The notes: generated by a model from the sequence alone, not told the origin. Shown: positions 1 through 8,894, counted from the stretch's first letter. The stretch: DNA of 64,000 nt from an uncultured Caulobacterales bacterium (GCA_938003545.1 CALKXY010000017.1:62001-126000); one strand, 5' to 3'. Program-made: numbers and translations.

Positions 1-355
1 CGGATGCGTTCGTAACAGTTCTGGAGGAATCGATATTATAAGCTGTGCCGTTGATTGTAACGGTAACGCGGCCACGGCCAGGAACAACAGAACCACCGCC
101 AGCGACGAAGAGCTCATAGCTTTCTTCTTGAACGAGAATACGTTCAGTTACTGTTTCGAGCTGAGCAGGGATCTTTTTGATCTCTTCTCCGGCCTGACGC
201 AGAACAACCTGCTCAGTCGATGTTTGGTACTGCGCAGGTACGATAACCCGAGCAAAACATTCACCTGGAAGCGGATTACCTGGCGGTAGCTCCTGAGCGA
301 GTGTTGGTGCGGCTAAGACCGCGGCCGATGCGGCCAGTAAAAGAGTGCGTTTCAT
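1..355 (-). CDS. Secreted protein with PAxY/TE repeats, partial (cut at window edge)
   Basis: The frame opens at ATG 355 and is still open at base 1, so only the first 118 residues are seen. It begins with a clear Sec signal peptide (MKRTLLLAASAAVLAAPTLA, cleavage before QEL). Two imperfect repeats follow, 'VIPAQYQTSTEQVVL'-like and 'KIPAQLETVTERILV', then a Gly/Val-rich segment. Similar 'PAxYxTxTExVL' repeats occur in alphaproteobacterial envelope proteins that often end in a peptidoglycan-binding domain, but no such domain is inside the window. A CtrA-type site lies about 100 bases upstream. Function is unknown; periplasmic or cell-wall location is inferred from the signal peptide. Confidence 0.7.
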   Translation of the reverse strand, partial: MKRTLLLAASAAVLAAPTLAQELPPGNPLPGECFARVIVPAQYQTSTEQVVLRQAGEEIKKIPAQLETVTERILVQEESYELFVAGGGSVVPGRGRVTVTINGTAYNIDSSRTVTNAS

Positions 356-450
356 ATTACGAAAACCCCCAAAGTCTTCCAGTGTCGTTACCCGCGACAT
401 GCGGATATCTCAAAAAAGCCCAAATCACCCGCATGCGCGGACCTAGGGCG

Positions 451-465
451 TTAACTTCCTCTTAA
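451..465 (-). promoter_or_regulatory. CtrA-type site TTAA-N7-TTAA upstream of the secreted protein gene
   Basis: The sequence TTAACTTCCTCTTAA matches the CtrA full-site pattern exactly. It lies 96 bases upstream of the secreted protein start (355, minus strand) and just beyond the 3' end of the HAD gene, so it can only serve the leftward gene. CtrA is the cell-cycle response regulator of Caulobacter-like bacteria. The match is seen; the regulation is inferred. Confidence 0.5.
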
Positions 466-482
466 ACTCTAAGGAAAGCAAT

Positions 483-1163
483 TCAATGACTAATTGGCGT
501 TAAGCGAAAAGGTCGGAAGAAAGACGCCTCAGCGGCGTGTAACATCTCCTGATCTCCCCTCGTATCACCATAAGCCTCAAGTATTCTCACAGATTGTGGT
601 GCAAATTGGTCCAAAATACGGCGAACTTTGTTTGCACCCCAAACGTTATAGCCTGACAATTCGCCAGTGATTCTGTCTTCATCGACGGCTAATTCTGTCG
701 CCATGACGTGATTTGCCTGAATGCCGCATGAACTCGCCCAATGGCGCAAATAAGGGCCTATCGACGCGCTGCATATATATAATGACTCAGGTGTATATGT
801 TTTGTCCTTCAATCGCGATTGGATATGTTCCATCGCGGCAGGGCGGACGAGGTCAGGAATAACGTCCCGCGCAAATTCAGCGGCGCGGGCATCAACGGCT
901 TCGGCGGACTCCCCCGTGAAAAATTGTTTAATCACGGCCTTTTTGACGGCGTGGCGGTCAATGCGCCCGAATTTATATGACGCGAATGTAGGGAGTAGCC
1001 GTAGAATATTCGCAGCCCATCGCGGCGTTCCGGCGTAGTAGCGCAAAAACAGCGCAAATGTGTCGCGCGTCGTGATTGTACCGTCGAAGTCAAACACGAA
1101 AATCTCGTGTTGTAGTGACGATTCGCGTGCAGCTATAGCGTGTGTCGTGGACGGGTTAATCAT
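483..1163 (-). CDS. HAD-superfamily phosphatase (subfamily IB type)
   Basis: The 226-residue protein has all HAD landmarks. Motif I is 'FDFDGTITTRDTF' with nucleophile D25 and D27. A Ser of motif II lies in 'CSASIGPYLRHW', and motif IV is 'YGDTRGDQEM' (D200, D204). The helical cap between motifs I and II places it in subfamily IB with phosphoserine phosphatases and PgpC-like phosphatidylglycerophosphatases. The 'DGT-TxxDTF' start resembles the PgpC-type group, so a phospholipid or small phosphomonoester substrate is possible, but substrate cannot be fixed from sequence. It has no signal peptide, so it should be cytosolic. It is divergent from the M16 protease gene across 181 bases. Confidence 0.85.
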   Translation of the reverse strand: MINPSTTHAIAARESSLQHEIFVFDFDGTITTRDTFALFLRYYAGTPRWAANILRLLPTFASYKFGRIDRHAVKKAVIKQFFTGESAEAVDARAAEFARDVIPDLVRPAAMEHIQSRLKDKTYTPESLYICSASIGPYLRHWASSCGIQANHVMATELAVDEDRITGELSGYNVWGANKVRRILDQFAPQSVRILEAYGDTRGDQEMLHAAEASFFRPFRLTPISH

Positions 1164-1344
1164 TGCGTGCGTATTACGACGAAAATCAAATCTTGCAAGT
1201 CTGTAATCTTGGTGTGATTGCCAAAGTACTAATCGCGCAAAAGCTGTGGAAAACTCGACCTGTGAATCGGGTCTTGCCCTGCATTACCTCGCATCCCAAA
1301 TATGTAACTAACGAATCCTCTGTTTCCTCGTGTCAGGATGTCAC

Positions 1345-4200
1345 ATGCACTCTAAGTTCATAACACAAGCCTCTGTAATCACACTTATTTTTCTGTCTGG
1401 TTGCAGTGTCTCAACGCAGGGCAATGATACAAAGTCTGATGTTCCGTTTGCACATATGAACTCGGATTTACCTGTAGACACGGCCATCACTTACGGCGAA
1501 CTGTCAAATGGTTTGCGGTATGGGGTTCGCCAAAATGCAACGCCGACAAAGACTGCTACACTTTTGATGCGCATTGATACTGGATCGCTCAATGAAACGG
1601 ACGAGACACGCGGGTTAGCACATTTCCTAGAGCATATGGCCTTTAACGGGTCCGAAAACATCCCTGAAGGCGAGATGACAAAGCGGTTGGAACGTTTTGG
1701 GTTGGCCTTTGGGGCGGACACGAATGCGTCGACAGGTTTTACGGAAACAACTTATCAGCTCGAACTGCCTGATGTGACCGAAGAGATGTTGGACGAGACG
1801 CTGGGGATAATGCGGGAAACCGCTCAACGGCTCCTCCTCGCGCCTGATGCTATAGATAAAGAACGCGGCGTCATTCAAGCGGAACGGCGGGCGCGGTCAA
1901 ACCCTGCATTTCGAGCGTTTTTGGATCAACTCGACTTCTATGCTGGGCATACGGTTTTGCCTGCGCGCTTACCAATTGGGACTGAGGAGACAATTCAAAC
2001 GATCCAGCCAGACCAATTCCGCGATTTTTACCGTCGTTATTACCGTCCAGAGAAAACCTTCATCACATTGGTCGGGGATTTAGAGCCTGTCTTTGCGATA
2101 CAAAAGATCGAAGAGTATTTTGGGGATTGGACATCCCCTGAAGAGGTTGAGGCTGGAACAAATATAGAAATTGACTCCGCTGCGATCACAACGCCGCGCG
2201 CGCGCGTCTATTCTGATCCTGAAATTCAAACCTCCGTCAGTTTATCCGTCATGAAAACTGTCGAAGACGAGCGCGATACGGCAGAAAATCGCAAGCAGGG
2301 CATGATCGAGAACCTCGGTAATCGTATGCTCAATCGACGCCTTGGCAAAATGGCTCGAACCGAGGCGTCAGCCTTTATTACCGCAGGCGTGGGGCGCAGC
2401 AACTTCTTTGACGTAGCGGAAATTTCGTCACTCAACGTCAATGCGCAACCTGAAAATTGGGATGCAGCCCTCGCGCAAGGTGAACAGGCCTTACGGCAGG
2501 CTTTGAAATTTGGCTTCACACAGGCGGAATTGGACGAACAACTCGCGAATGACGAAAATGCAATGCAGGTTTCCGTGCAAACTTCGCCAACGCGCCGCAC
2601 ATCTCGGCTTGCGCGTCAGATTTTAGGCGCATTTGGGGCTGAGTCAGTCGTCACGACCCCCGAAACATCTTTGGAACGTTTCCTTGCAAACAAACCTGAC
2701 ATCACGCTTGAAGCCGTCACAGAGGCCTTCCGTGAGGGGTGGGCTGGTATTGATGATGCACCGCAGCTTTATTTGCAAACCTCTGAAATGATTGAGGAAG
2801 GCGAAGCCAAACTTACGGCCGCTTATGAGGCCTCGAAATCTGTCGATGTTTCCGCTCGCGCGGAAGATAAAAAACTCACATTTGCTTATGATGACTTCGG
2901 AACCCCTGGCAAAGTCGCAAAGCGTGAACGTGTGGAAGATATCGACGCCACACTGATTACATTTGAAAATAATGTCCGTCTAAATTTCAAAAAGACTGAG
3001 TTTGAAGATAACGTCATTCGTTTATCTGCCCGCGTTGGGGCCGGGACGTTGACCGCGCCTTTGAAAGAGGCACCCGGTTTTGAAACTTATGCGTCGAACA
3101 TGCTGTCCCTCTCGGGTTTGGGGCAGCATTCAGTCGACGATATTCGCACATTGATGGCGGGGCGCTCTGTCGGCGTTGGACGCGGATTGGGCGGAACGAC
3201 GACATCTTTGTCCGGTTCTACGACGCCAGATGACCTTGAGCTGCAACTTAAACTCATGGCGGCTTACGCAACTGATCCTGGCTATCGTCCCGAAGCGCAG
3301 GCGCAATATGATAAATATATTCGGTCGTGGTACCCCACATTAGACAGCACGCCGAGCGGCGTCGCGAGCCGTGATTTGGGACGAATTTTACGCTCTGGTG
3401 ACATGCGCTGGGGGTTGCCTGATGAAGCGGATTTGTTGGACGTCGATTTTGATCTTATCAAAAGTTGGATGAATGAGAATGTTCAGAACGGCGCGATCGA
3501 AATCACTGTGGTCGGTGATTTCGATGAAGACACGCTCATCAAAAATATTGGCGCAACCTTTGGCGCATTGCCGGAACGTCCAGCCAAGAGTTATGTGCCT
3601 GATGCGTCGCTCACGCAGATCAAGTTTCCAGATGGAACAAAACGTCCAATCACGCTCAGCCATGCGGGAGATGCGGAAACAGCGCGTCTATATGTCTACT
3701 GGCCCGCACCTGATGGGTCGGACGTTACTGTTTCTCGTCATGTCCAAATGCTGTCTAACCTGTTCCAATTGCGGCTGACTGAAGTCTTGCGCGAAGAAGA
3801 AGGTGCAACCTATTCGCCTGGGGTGTCGCAAACCAGTTCACGCCTCTATCCTGGGTATGGGTTTATTGGTGCGCAGATCGAAGTTAGCCCTGATCGTATT
3901 GATCGGATGGCTGAAAAAATTCGCGAAGTGGCAGAAGAATTTCGTTCTGGAGAGGTCGACCCTGATGTCTTTGGCCGCGCGATTAAACCTGTTTTGGAAA
4001 ATTTGGAGACAAGCGTTGAAAATAATGGCCTGTGGATGAGCGTCCTCAGCGAGGCGCAGTCAGATCCATCGAGTATAACGCGTTTCCGATCCCGTGAAGA
4101 AACGTATCAGAATATGACACTAGACGATCTAAAGCCTGTCGCAAAACAGATCTTTTTGGATAGAGCCGCCGTGGAAATCCAAATTTTACCAGAAGGCTAA
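1345..4200 (+). CDS. M16 family zinc metalloprotease, lipoprotein
   Basis: The gene encodes 951 residues counted from ATG 1345, preferred over GTG 1330 because AGGA sits 6 bases upstream and the product then starts directly with a lipoprotein signal (lipobox LSGC, C20). The N-terminal M16 domain has the inverted zinc motif H93-F-L-E96-H97 and the downstream Glu in 'GVIQAE'. A second, non-catalytic M16 domain follows, with 'GATYSPGVS'-like sequence typical of the substrate-binding half. Full-length pitrilysin/insulinase-like proteases of this size form a closed chamber and degrade peptides. The lipid anchor puts it in the periplasm, probably at the outer membrane. It is monocistronic between the divergent HAD gene and the VWA gene. 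Confidence 0.9.
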   Translation: MHSKFITQASVITLIFLSGCSVSTQGNDTKSDVPFAHMNSDLPVDTAITYGELSNGLRYGVRQNATPTKTATLLMRIDTGSLNETDETRGLAHFLEHMAFNGSENIPEGEMTKRLERFGLAFGADTNASTGFTETTYQLELPDVTEEMLDETLGIMRETAQRLLLAPDAIDKERGVIQAERRARSNPAFRAFLDQLDFYAGHTVLPARLPIGTEETIQTIQPDQFRDFYRRYYRPEKTFITLVGDLEPVFAIQKIEEYFGDWTSPEEVEAGTNIEIDSAAITTPRARVYSDPEIQTSVSLSVMKTVEDERDTAENRKQGMIENLGNRMLNRRLGKMARTEASAFITAGVGRSNFFDVAEISSLNVNAQPENWDAALAQGEQALRQALKFGFTQAELDEQLANDENAMQVSVQTSPTRRTSRLARQILGAFGAESVVTTPETSLERFLANKPDITLEAVTEAFREGWAGIDDAPQLYLQTSEMIEEGEAKLTAAYEASKSVDVSARAEDKKLTFAYDDFGTPGKVAKRERVEDIDATLITFENNVRLNFKKTEFEDNVIRLSARVGAGTLTAPLKEAPGFETYASNMLSLSGLGQHSVDDIRTLMAGRSVGVGRGLGGTTTSLSGSTTPDDLELQLKLMAAYATDPGYRPEAQAQYDKYIRSWYPTLDSTPSGVASRDLGRILRSGDMRWGLPDEADLLDVDFDLIKSWMNENVQNGAIEITVVGDFDEDTLIKNIGATFGALPERPAKSYVPDASLTQIKFPDGTKRPITLSHAGDAETARLYVYWPAPDGSDVTVSRHVQMLSNLFQLRLTEVLREEEGATYSPGVSQTSSRLYPGYGFIGAQIEVSPDRIDRMAEKIREVAEEFRSGEVDPDVFGRAIKPVLENLETSVENNGLWMSVLSEAQSDPSSITRFRSREETYQNMTLDDLKPVAKQIFLDRAAVEIQILPEG

Positions 4201-4236
4201 TGTCTCTCTCTTATCTGGCTTACGTCTTGCAACTTA

Positions 4237-4277
4237 CCGAAAGTGACTGAATTTAAACCATTTTTAGTTACTTTCGG
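4237..4277 (+). terminator. Inverted repeat after the M16 protease gene, possible terminator
   Basis: CCGAAAGTGACT (4237-4248) pairs with AGTTACTTTCGG (4266-4277), 12 pairs with one G-T, around a 17-base AT-rich loop. It begins 36 bases after the protease stop. The following sequence is CTAAGTTTT, a weak U-tract, so termination is plausible but not certain. Confidence 0.35.
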
Positions 4278-4428
4278 CTAAGTTTTAGGGTTTCGTTAAC
4301 CCTGTTTTTCGTCATTTTGTTTCAGCGCGGTACACATTCTCTTTTTGGCAGAGTGAATGCAACGTCCCTCCCATAACGCGGTCGCATCGTCCCACATCGG
4401 GCAAAGCGACCAAATGAGGATGTGGATG

Positions 4429-5781
4429 ATGAAACGGACCTTTAATCATATCGCCGGCCAATACCGAACAGAGACTAGCGGTAATGTCGCAATGATGTTC
4501 GCTATATGCCTATTTTTTCTAATCGGGGGATTGGCGCTCGCTGTTGATCTGTCCAACGCATATTCTGCAAAGCAACGCCTTCAAAGCACGACAGATGCGA
4601 TTGCCTTGCTTGCAGCGAAAGACAAGACGTTGGATACAAATGCGAAAGTTACGGCAGCGGCACAGGCGCTCTATGATGCGACTTATCCCGGCAGCACAGG
4701 ACTTCGGATTAATATAAAAGATGTTGTTCGTAATGGTGATCAAGTCACAATCGTGTCGCAAAATAATATCGATACGTATTTTTCAAGTATCTTTGGTCGA
4801 TCCGATTTAGATGTTGGTGTCCGATCAACAGCCGTTTTCGCTGATAAGGCGATGGATATTGCACTTGTTCTCGACACGACACATTCCATGAGTGAAAATA
4901 ACAAAATCGGCAATTTGAAATCAGCCGCGAATGGTTTGCTCGATACATTTGATGATCTAAATAATGATAATCTACGCGTCGCAGTCGTTCCATTTTCAGA
5001 ATATGTGAATGTAGGTACAAGCCGTCGTAATGCTAAATGGTTGGACGTGCCTGAAGATAAAGAAGTTTGTCGCATGACGCGCGATGTGACATCTCGCTCT
5101 AATTGTCGCCGTGTCAAACGCACGTGCACAAATGATGGTGTCACGTCAGATTGCTCATATAACCAATGCGATAAAACCTATGGCGCGCCATATGAGACAT
5201 GCCGAACAGCAACGTGGAAGGGCTGTGTAGGCTCACGTGTTGGCGGATATGACGAACGTGCCGTCTTTAATGGCCGTAAAATTCCAGGTCTTAACAATGT
5301 AAATTGCGCAACAGAGCTGCAGACATTGAATAAGAATATGACAACAGCGAAAGCGACTGTCTCTGGATTAAGAACTAATCACGAAACGTATATTCCTGCA
5401 GGTATTCTTTGGGGTTGGCGTACATTGGACGAGAGCGTTCCATTATCCTCAAACGGTCCAAATGTTAAAAAAGATCGTGAGAAAGTCATGATCGTGATGA
5501 CAGACGGTGAAAACAAACGCTCAAAAAATGGTAAATTTCACAATAGCCGTGATGTGAGAGCTGCGAATGCTAAAACGGACAGTCTCTGTTCAGAAGCCAA
5601 ACGCGATAAGGTCACGATCTATACAATTGCGTATGATGTGAATGACACGACAACAAAAACAATGCTCAACCGTTGTGCATCAGACAGCTCCAAGTTCTTT
5701 GATGCGAGTAATGCGAGTGAATTGAACAAGGCTTTCAAAGCCATCGGTGATGCACTTACCGAGCTTCGTATTTCTGCATAA
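4429..5781 (+). CDS. TadG-like pilus-assembly/VWA domain membrane protein
   Basis: From ATG 4429 (GAGGA 8 bases upstream) the product has 450 residues; in-frame ATGs at 4357, 4414 and 4426 are alternatives. The N-terminal region 'SGNVAMMFAICLFFLIGG' with the following 'AVDLSNAYSAKQRLQ' is the Tad/TadG-like membrane anchor. A VWA domain follows with a MIDAS variant D149-T-T-H-S153. Inserted in it is a Cys-rich loop (eight Cys between about residues 210 and 310), and a C-terminal half with 'IVMTDGENK' completes the fold. TadG-like proteins are minor components of Flp-type pilus systems, but no other tad gene is in the window. The protein should sit in the inner membrane with the VWA part in the periplasm, where the cysteines could form disulfides. 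Confidence 0.8.
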   Translation: MKRTFNHIAGQYRTETSGNVAMMFAICLFFLIGGLALAVDLSNAYSAKQRLQSTTDAIALLAAKDKTLDTNAKVTAAAQALYDATYPGSTGLRINIKDVVRNGDQVTIVSQNNIDTYFSSIFGRSDLDVGVRSTAVFADKAMDIALVLDTTHSMSENNKIGNLKSAANGLLDTFDDLNNDNLRVAVVPFSEYVNVGTSRRNAKWLDVPEDKEVCRMTRDVTSRSNCRRVKRTCTNDGVTSDCSYNQCDKTYGAPYETCRTATWKGCVGSRVGGYDERAVFNGRKIPGLNNVNCATELQTLNKNMTTAKATVSGLRTNHETYIPAGILWGWRTLDESVPLSSNGPNVKKDREKVMIVMTDGENKRSKNGKFHNSRDVRAANAKTDSLCSEAKRDKVTIYTIAYDVNDTTTKTMLNRCASDSSKFFDASNASELNKAFKAIGDALTELRISA

Positions 5782-5804
5782 GAACTAAGAAGTTTAAAAT
5801 ACAG

Positions 5805-5840
5805 AAAAGCCGCCTGAACCATTTGGTTCGGGCGGCTTTT
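5805..5840. terminator. Bidirectional rho-independent terminator
   Basis: AAAA-GCCGCCTGAACC, loop ATTT, GGTTCGGGCGGC-TTTT. The 12-pair stem has one G-T and is flanked by A4 and T4, so it can stop transcription both from the VWA gene (plus) and from the FKBP gene (minus), which converge here. Confidence 0.9.
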
Positions 5841-5867
5841 GCGTGTGTGGTATAGATTTATTTGAGT

Positions 5868-6407
5868 TTAGTAATTCTCAGGTCCAGCCAGAATTTTATC
5901 GTCTGGGCATTTCACGGCAACGTCTCCGCCTTCAGGGGCATTCACGGCCAAAAGTTGCATGTGGAATAGGAGGGTGGAGCCGCCCGGGATAGAGCCGCGA
6001 GCACGCTCGCCATAGGCAAGATCGGGTGAGATATAGAGGGTGCGGGCTTCGCAGACTTTCATTTCGCCTAAGGCCTCATTCCAGCCTTTGATGAAGCCAT
6101 TTGAAGGTCCCGTCAGAGGTTGGCCGCGTTCATACGAACTATCAAAGACGTCGCCATTACGGAAAAATCCGTGATAATGCGCAGCAATGCCTTGACCGGG
6201 TGCAGCTGTTGCGCCGTTTTCTAGGCCGTCTTGAACTACTTTATATTGAAGGCCAGAATCGTTTGTTACGACGCCTTTGGCGGTTGCATTTTGCGCCAGC
6301 CAAGCTGCACCGTCCAAGGTTGGGTCATCAGTGCCCGCTTCAGGTGTGGATGAGCCGCAAGCCGTCAAGGCAAGCGCGGCTGCGCCCATGATAAGAATAT
6401 GTTTCAT
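5868..6407 (-). CDS. FKBP-type peptidyl-prolyl isomerase, lipoprotein
   Basis: The protein has 179 residues from ATG 6407, chosen because GGAG lies 6 bases upstream and a lipoprotein signal follows at once (lipobox LTAC, C17); an upstream ATG at 6419 lacks this. The FKBP fold covers roughly residues 55-165, with 'HYHGFFRNGDVFDSS', 'GWNEALGEM' and the C-terminal 'IPGGSTLLFHMQLL'. The family speeds cis-trans isomerisation of prolyl bonds and often has chaperone activity. The lipid anchor indicates action on periplasmic proteins. The CoxE-like gene upstream on the same strand may be co-transcribed. Confidence 0.9.
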   Translation of the reverse strand: MKHILIMGAAALALTACGSSTPEAGTDDPTLDGAAWLAQNATAKGVVTNDSGLQYKVVQDGLENGATAAPGQGIAAHYHGFFRNGDVFDSSYERGQPLTGPSNGFIKGWNEALGEMKVCEARTLYISPDLAYGERARGSIPGGSTLLFHMQLLAVNAPEGGDVAVKCPDDKILAGPENY

Positions 6408-6456
6408 TGTAGTCTCCAAAGTAAATTTGTTGATGCGTGTCTTAGGGCGGTGCGTC

Positions 6457-7644
6457 TTATCGTGCCAATTCTTTCATGGCGGATTCTAATCCGCTGAGTG
6501 TCATCGGGAACATTCGATCTTCGCCAATAATCTCTTGAATCATTTTTGTCGATTGGGAGTAAGCCCAGTATTTCTCCTCGGTTGGGTTAATCCAAACGAT
6601 GTGCGGGTAAATGTCCGTGAGGCGTTTGAGCCAAACCGCGCCGGGTTCTTCGTTCCAATGTTCCACTGATCCACCGCGCATCGCGACTTCATATGGGCTC
6701 ATGGCCGCATCACCAACGACGACAACGCGGTGATCTGATCCATATTTGTGGAAGATGTCCCATGTCGGTGTGACTTCGCTCATGCGGCGGGAGTTGTCTT
6801 TCCAGACTTGCTCATAAAGACAGTTATGGAAATAAAAATATTCCAACCGTTTGAACTCTGACCGCGCGGCAGAGAATAATTCTTCGACCTGTTTGATGTG
6901 TCCATCCATTGATCCGCCAATGTCGAAAAAGGCCATGACTTTGACAGCGTTGCGCCGTTCAGGCCGCATTTTAATATCGAGCCAGCCTTGCTTGGCTGTG
7001 CCTTTAATCGTGCCAGCGAGGTCCAGTTCATCCGCTGCCCCGTCGCGCGCGAATTTACGCAAGCGGCGCAGGGCAACCTTGATGTTACGCGTTCCGATTT
7101 CGCGGTCACCGTCGAGATTTTTAAAGACGCGTTTGTCCCAGACTTTGACGGCTTTTCCGTGGCGGCCTTCTTTTTGGCCGATGCGCACGCCTTCGGGATT
7201 ATAGCCATAAGCCCCAAAGGGTGATTTTCCCGCTGTCCCGATATTTTTATTACCACCTTCATGGCGTTTGTCCTGATTTTCGAGGCGTTCTTTCAGGGCT
7301 TCCATGATTTTGTCGAGATCGCCGAGGGCTTCGATTTCCGCCATTTCTTCAGGGGAGAGGTGAAGTTCGGCCATTTTCTTGAGCCAGTCTGCAGGGATTT
7401 CCGCGTCATCTGTTCCGAAAATATCAGCGAGATAATCGACACCGCGGAAAACGTGGCCAAAGACTTGGTCAAATTTATCCAGATCGCGTTCGTCTTTTAC
7501 GAGAGCTGTGCGCGCGAGATAATAGAACCCATCCAGACTTTCATCAGGAACATCTTTTTCAACGCCTTCCAGAAGCGTGAGATATTCCCGAATAGAAACG
7601 GGAACACGTGCGCGGCGTAATTCGCTGAAAAAATGATGAAACAT
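6457..7644 (-). CDS. CoxE-like VWA domain protein
   Basis: This 395-residue soluble protein begins 'MFHHFFSELRRARVPVSIRE', typical of the CoxE-like VWA family. It carries a C-terminal VWA domain whose MIDAS is 'DIGGSMD' at about residue 240, with Gly in place of the first Ser. Members usually work with a MoxR-type AAA+ ATPase to insert cofactors or remodel protein complexes. No MoxR gene is present in the window, so its partner must be encoded elsewhere or just be absent. It lies upstream of the FKBP gene and downstream of the Kazal gene on the same strand. Confidence 0.8.
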   Translation of the reverse strand: MFHHFFSELRRARVPVSIREYLTLLEGVEKDVPDESLDGFYYLARTALVKDERDLDKFDQVFGHVFRGVDYLADIFGTDDAEIPADWLKKMAELHLSPEEMAEIEALGDLDKIMEALKERLENQDKRHEGGNKNIGTAGKSPFGAYGYNPEGVRIGQKEGRHGKAVKVWDKRVFKNLDGDREIGTRNIKVALRRLRKFARDGAADELDLAGTIKGTAKQGWLDIKMRPERRNAVKVMAFFDIGGSMDGHIKQVEELFSAARSEFKRLEYFYFHNCLYEQVWKDNSRRMSEVTPTWDIFHKYGSDHRVVVVGDAAMSPYEVAMRGGSVEHWNEEPGAVWLKRLTDIYPHIVWINPTEEKYWAYSQSTKMIQEIIGEDRMFPMTLSGLESAMKELAR

Positions 7645-7682
7645 CTATGTTCTCAATGGTTTGGGTGGGTTATCTAAAGCCA

Positions 7683-8063
7683 TTATGGGGCGCATTCACC
7701 CAGAGTAGACGCGCTAACACCTTGTGAATTAGCAACGCATTCATTGCTATAGGTTTTCCCATTACACCCACAAACAGGGCGGTAGTCGCGTGTGCAGGCT
7801 TGCGGTATGGGCGTACAGATACCCGGGGCATCCGCTGCGCCGCAAAGATCGCCGATGGTGCGGCGGCAAAATTCACCCGCTTCGCATGCCGCCGTTTGAG
7901 ACGTGACCATGTCGCCACATGTGCGGGCATCCGCAGGCGTCTCGCTGACAGGGAAGCCTGGCGGTGGAAGATGCGGTTGATTCTCATGCTGCGCAGGTGT
8001 GCTCTGTGCGGCACAGGCCGTCAGAAAGATAACCGCAAATGAGAGAAAGAAATGCCGCATCAT
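7683..8063 (-). CDS. Kazal-type protease inhibitor domain lipoprotein
   Basis: A small secreted protein of 126 residues. A lipoprotein signal ends in 'IFLTAC' (C17), followed by a Pro-rich spacer. A first Cys cluster ('CEAGEFCRRTIGDLCG') precedes a Kazal domain, 'PVCGCNGKTYSNECVA' ending in 'GEC'. Kazal domains are tight-binding serine-protease inhibitors; bacterial lipoprotein versions with this same double-Cys arrangement exist but their targets are mostly unknown. The start codon overlaps the stop of the DUF533 gene (ATGATG around 8058-8063), so translation is probably coupled. It could protect the envelope from host or competitor proteases; this is inference. Confidence 0.85.
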   Translation of the reverse strand: MMRHFFLSFAVIFLTACAAQSTPAQHENQPHLPPPGFPVSETPADARTCGDMVTSQTAACEAGEFCRRTIGDLCGAADAPGICTPIPQACTRDYRPVCGCNGKTYSNECVANSQGVSASTLGECAP

Positions 8064-8791
8064 CCTGTTCTTACATCGGTTTCGACGCGTGCAGCCATTT
8101 CTGGATCGAGGCGCAATTCCATCGCCAAACGGTCAAGATAATCCCGTTCGCGCGGGTTCAATCCATTGGCGATGCGGCAGGAGGCACCATAAATTTCCAA
8201 GGCCATTTGGTCGTCTTTTGCAAGGGCGGCAATCGCTGTCGGGTCCGCATCTGCGGCTAAGACGGCGCGTACATCTTCGGCCTCTACACCTTCGAGTGCA
8301 TCTAACATTGCGAGTTCGTCGCCTGATAGATCACCATCTGCTTTGGCCGCGGATACCATGGCTTGCAGCAAAACATCTGCGCGATTGACTGGTGCTTTTC
8401 CGTTCAACAGGTCGACAACATCTTGAAAATTGCGCGGCGTCGTGCCTGCTTGTTGCGCTTTATAGGCGATATAACCTAGCGCGCCTAAGCCGCCCATAGC
8501 TGCAAATTTCCGTTTGGATCGATTGCCGAGAATTAAGGCGAGGGCGCCTGCTGTCGCCGCTGCGCCGAGGCGTAATTTTTTGCGCGAATCGGCGTCGCTA
8601 TCCACGCCGAGTTTGTCCGCGAGGGCATCTTCTGCCTGCTGGAACATTGCTTTGCCTTTGGCGGTCAGTTCCGTTGTGTCGGTCGCTTTGGCTTTGTTGA
8701 AAAGGTCTTGGCCTTTGCCGAGGATTTCGGGTCCGAGGATTTGTTCTAACAGGGCCTGAGCAGAGGTCGCGGGTGAATTGGTCATGGGCAT
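8060..8791 (-). CDS. DUF533 (YebE/TerB-like) protein
   Basis: The 243-residue protein has a helical N-terminal half with a Gly/Ala-rich hydrophobic hairpin ('AAATAGALALILG', then 'GGLGALGYIAYKA') and a C-terminal TerB-like helical domain ('KADGDLSGDELAML'). This layout is that of the DUF533/YebE family, inner-membrane-associated proteins of unknown function. In-frame ATGs at 8791 and 8785 both follow GGAAATG-type sequence, so the start could be six bases later. It is the first gene of a minus-strand group and shares its end with the Kazal lipoprotein gene. Confidence 0.8.
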   Translation of the reverse strand: MPMTNSPATSAQALLEQILGPEILGKGQDLFNKAKATDTTELTAKGKAMFQQAEDALADKLGVDSDADSRKKLRLGAAATAGALALILGNRSKRKFAAMGGLGALGYIAYKAQQAGTTPRNFQDVVDLLNGKAPVNRADVLLQAMVSAAKADGDLSGDELAMLDALEGVEAEDVRAVLAADADPTAIAALAKDDQMALEIYGASCRIANGLNPRERDYLDRLAMELRLDPEMAARVETDVRTG

Positions 8792-8894
8792 TTCCTTCGG
8801 GGCTATGGCGATATTGTTCTACCATCATACCCGCAGGGCGGGGTGGTGACAAATGTCGCTTGATTTTTGTTCAGACCCGCAGAAAACTGAGTCC

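Noticed and set aside
1163-1363. 66-codon plus-strand frame between the HAD and M16 genes
   Set aside because: It runs through the divergent promoter region into the M16 start, has no domain and no ribosome site.
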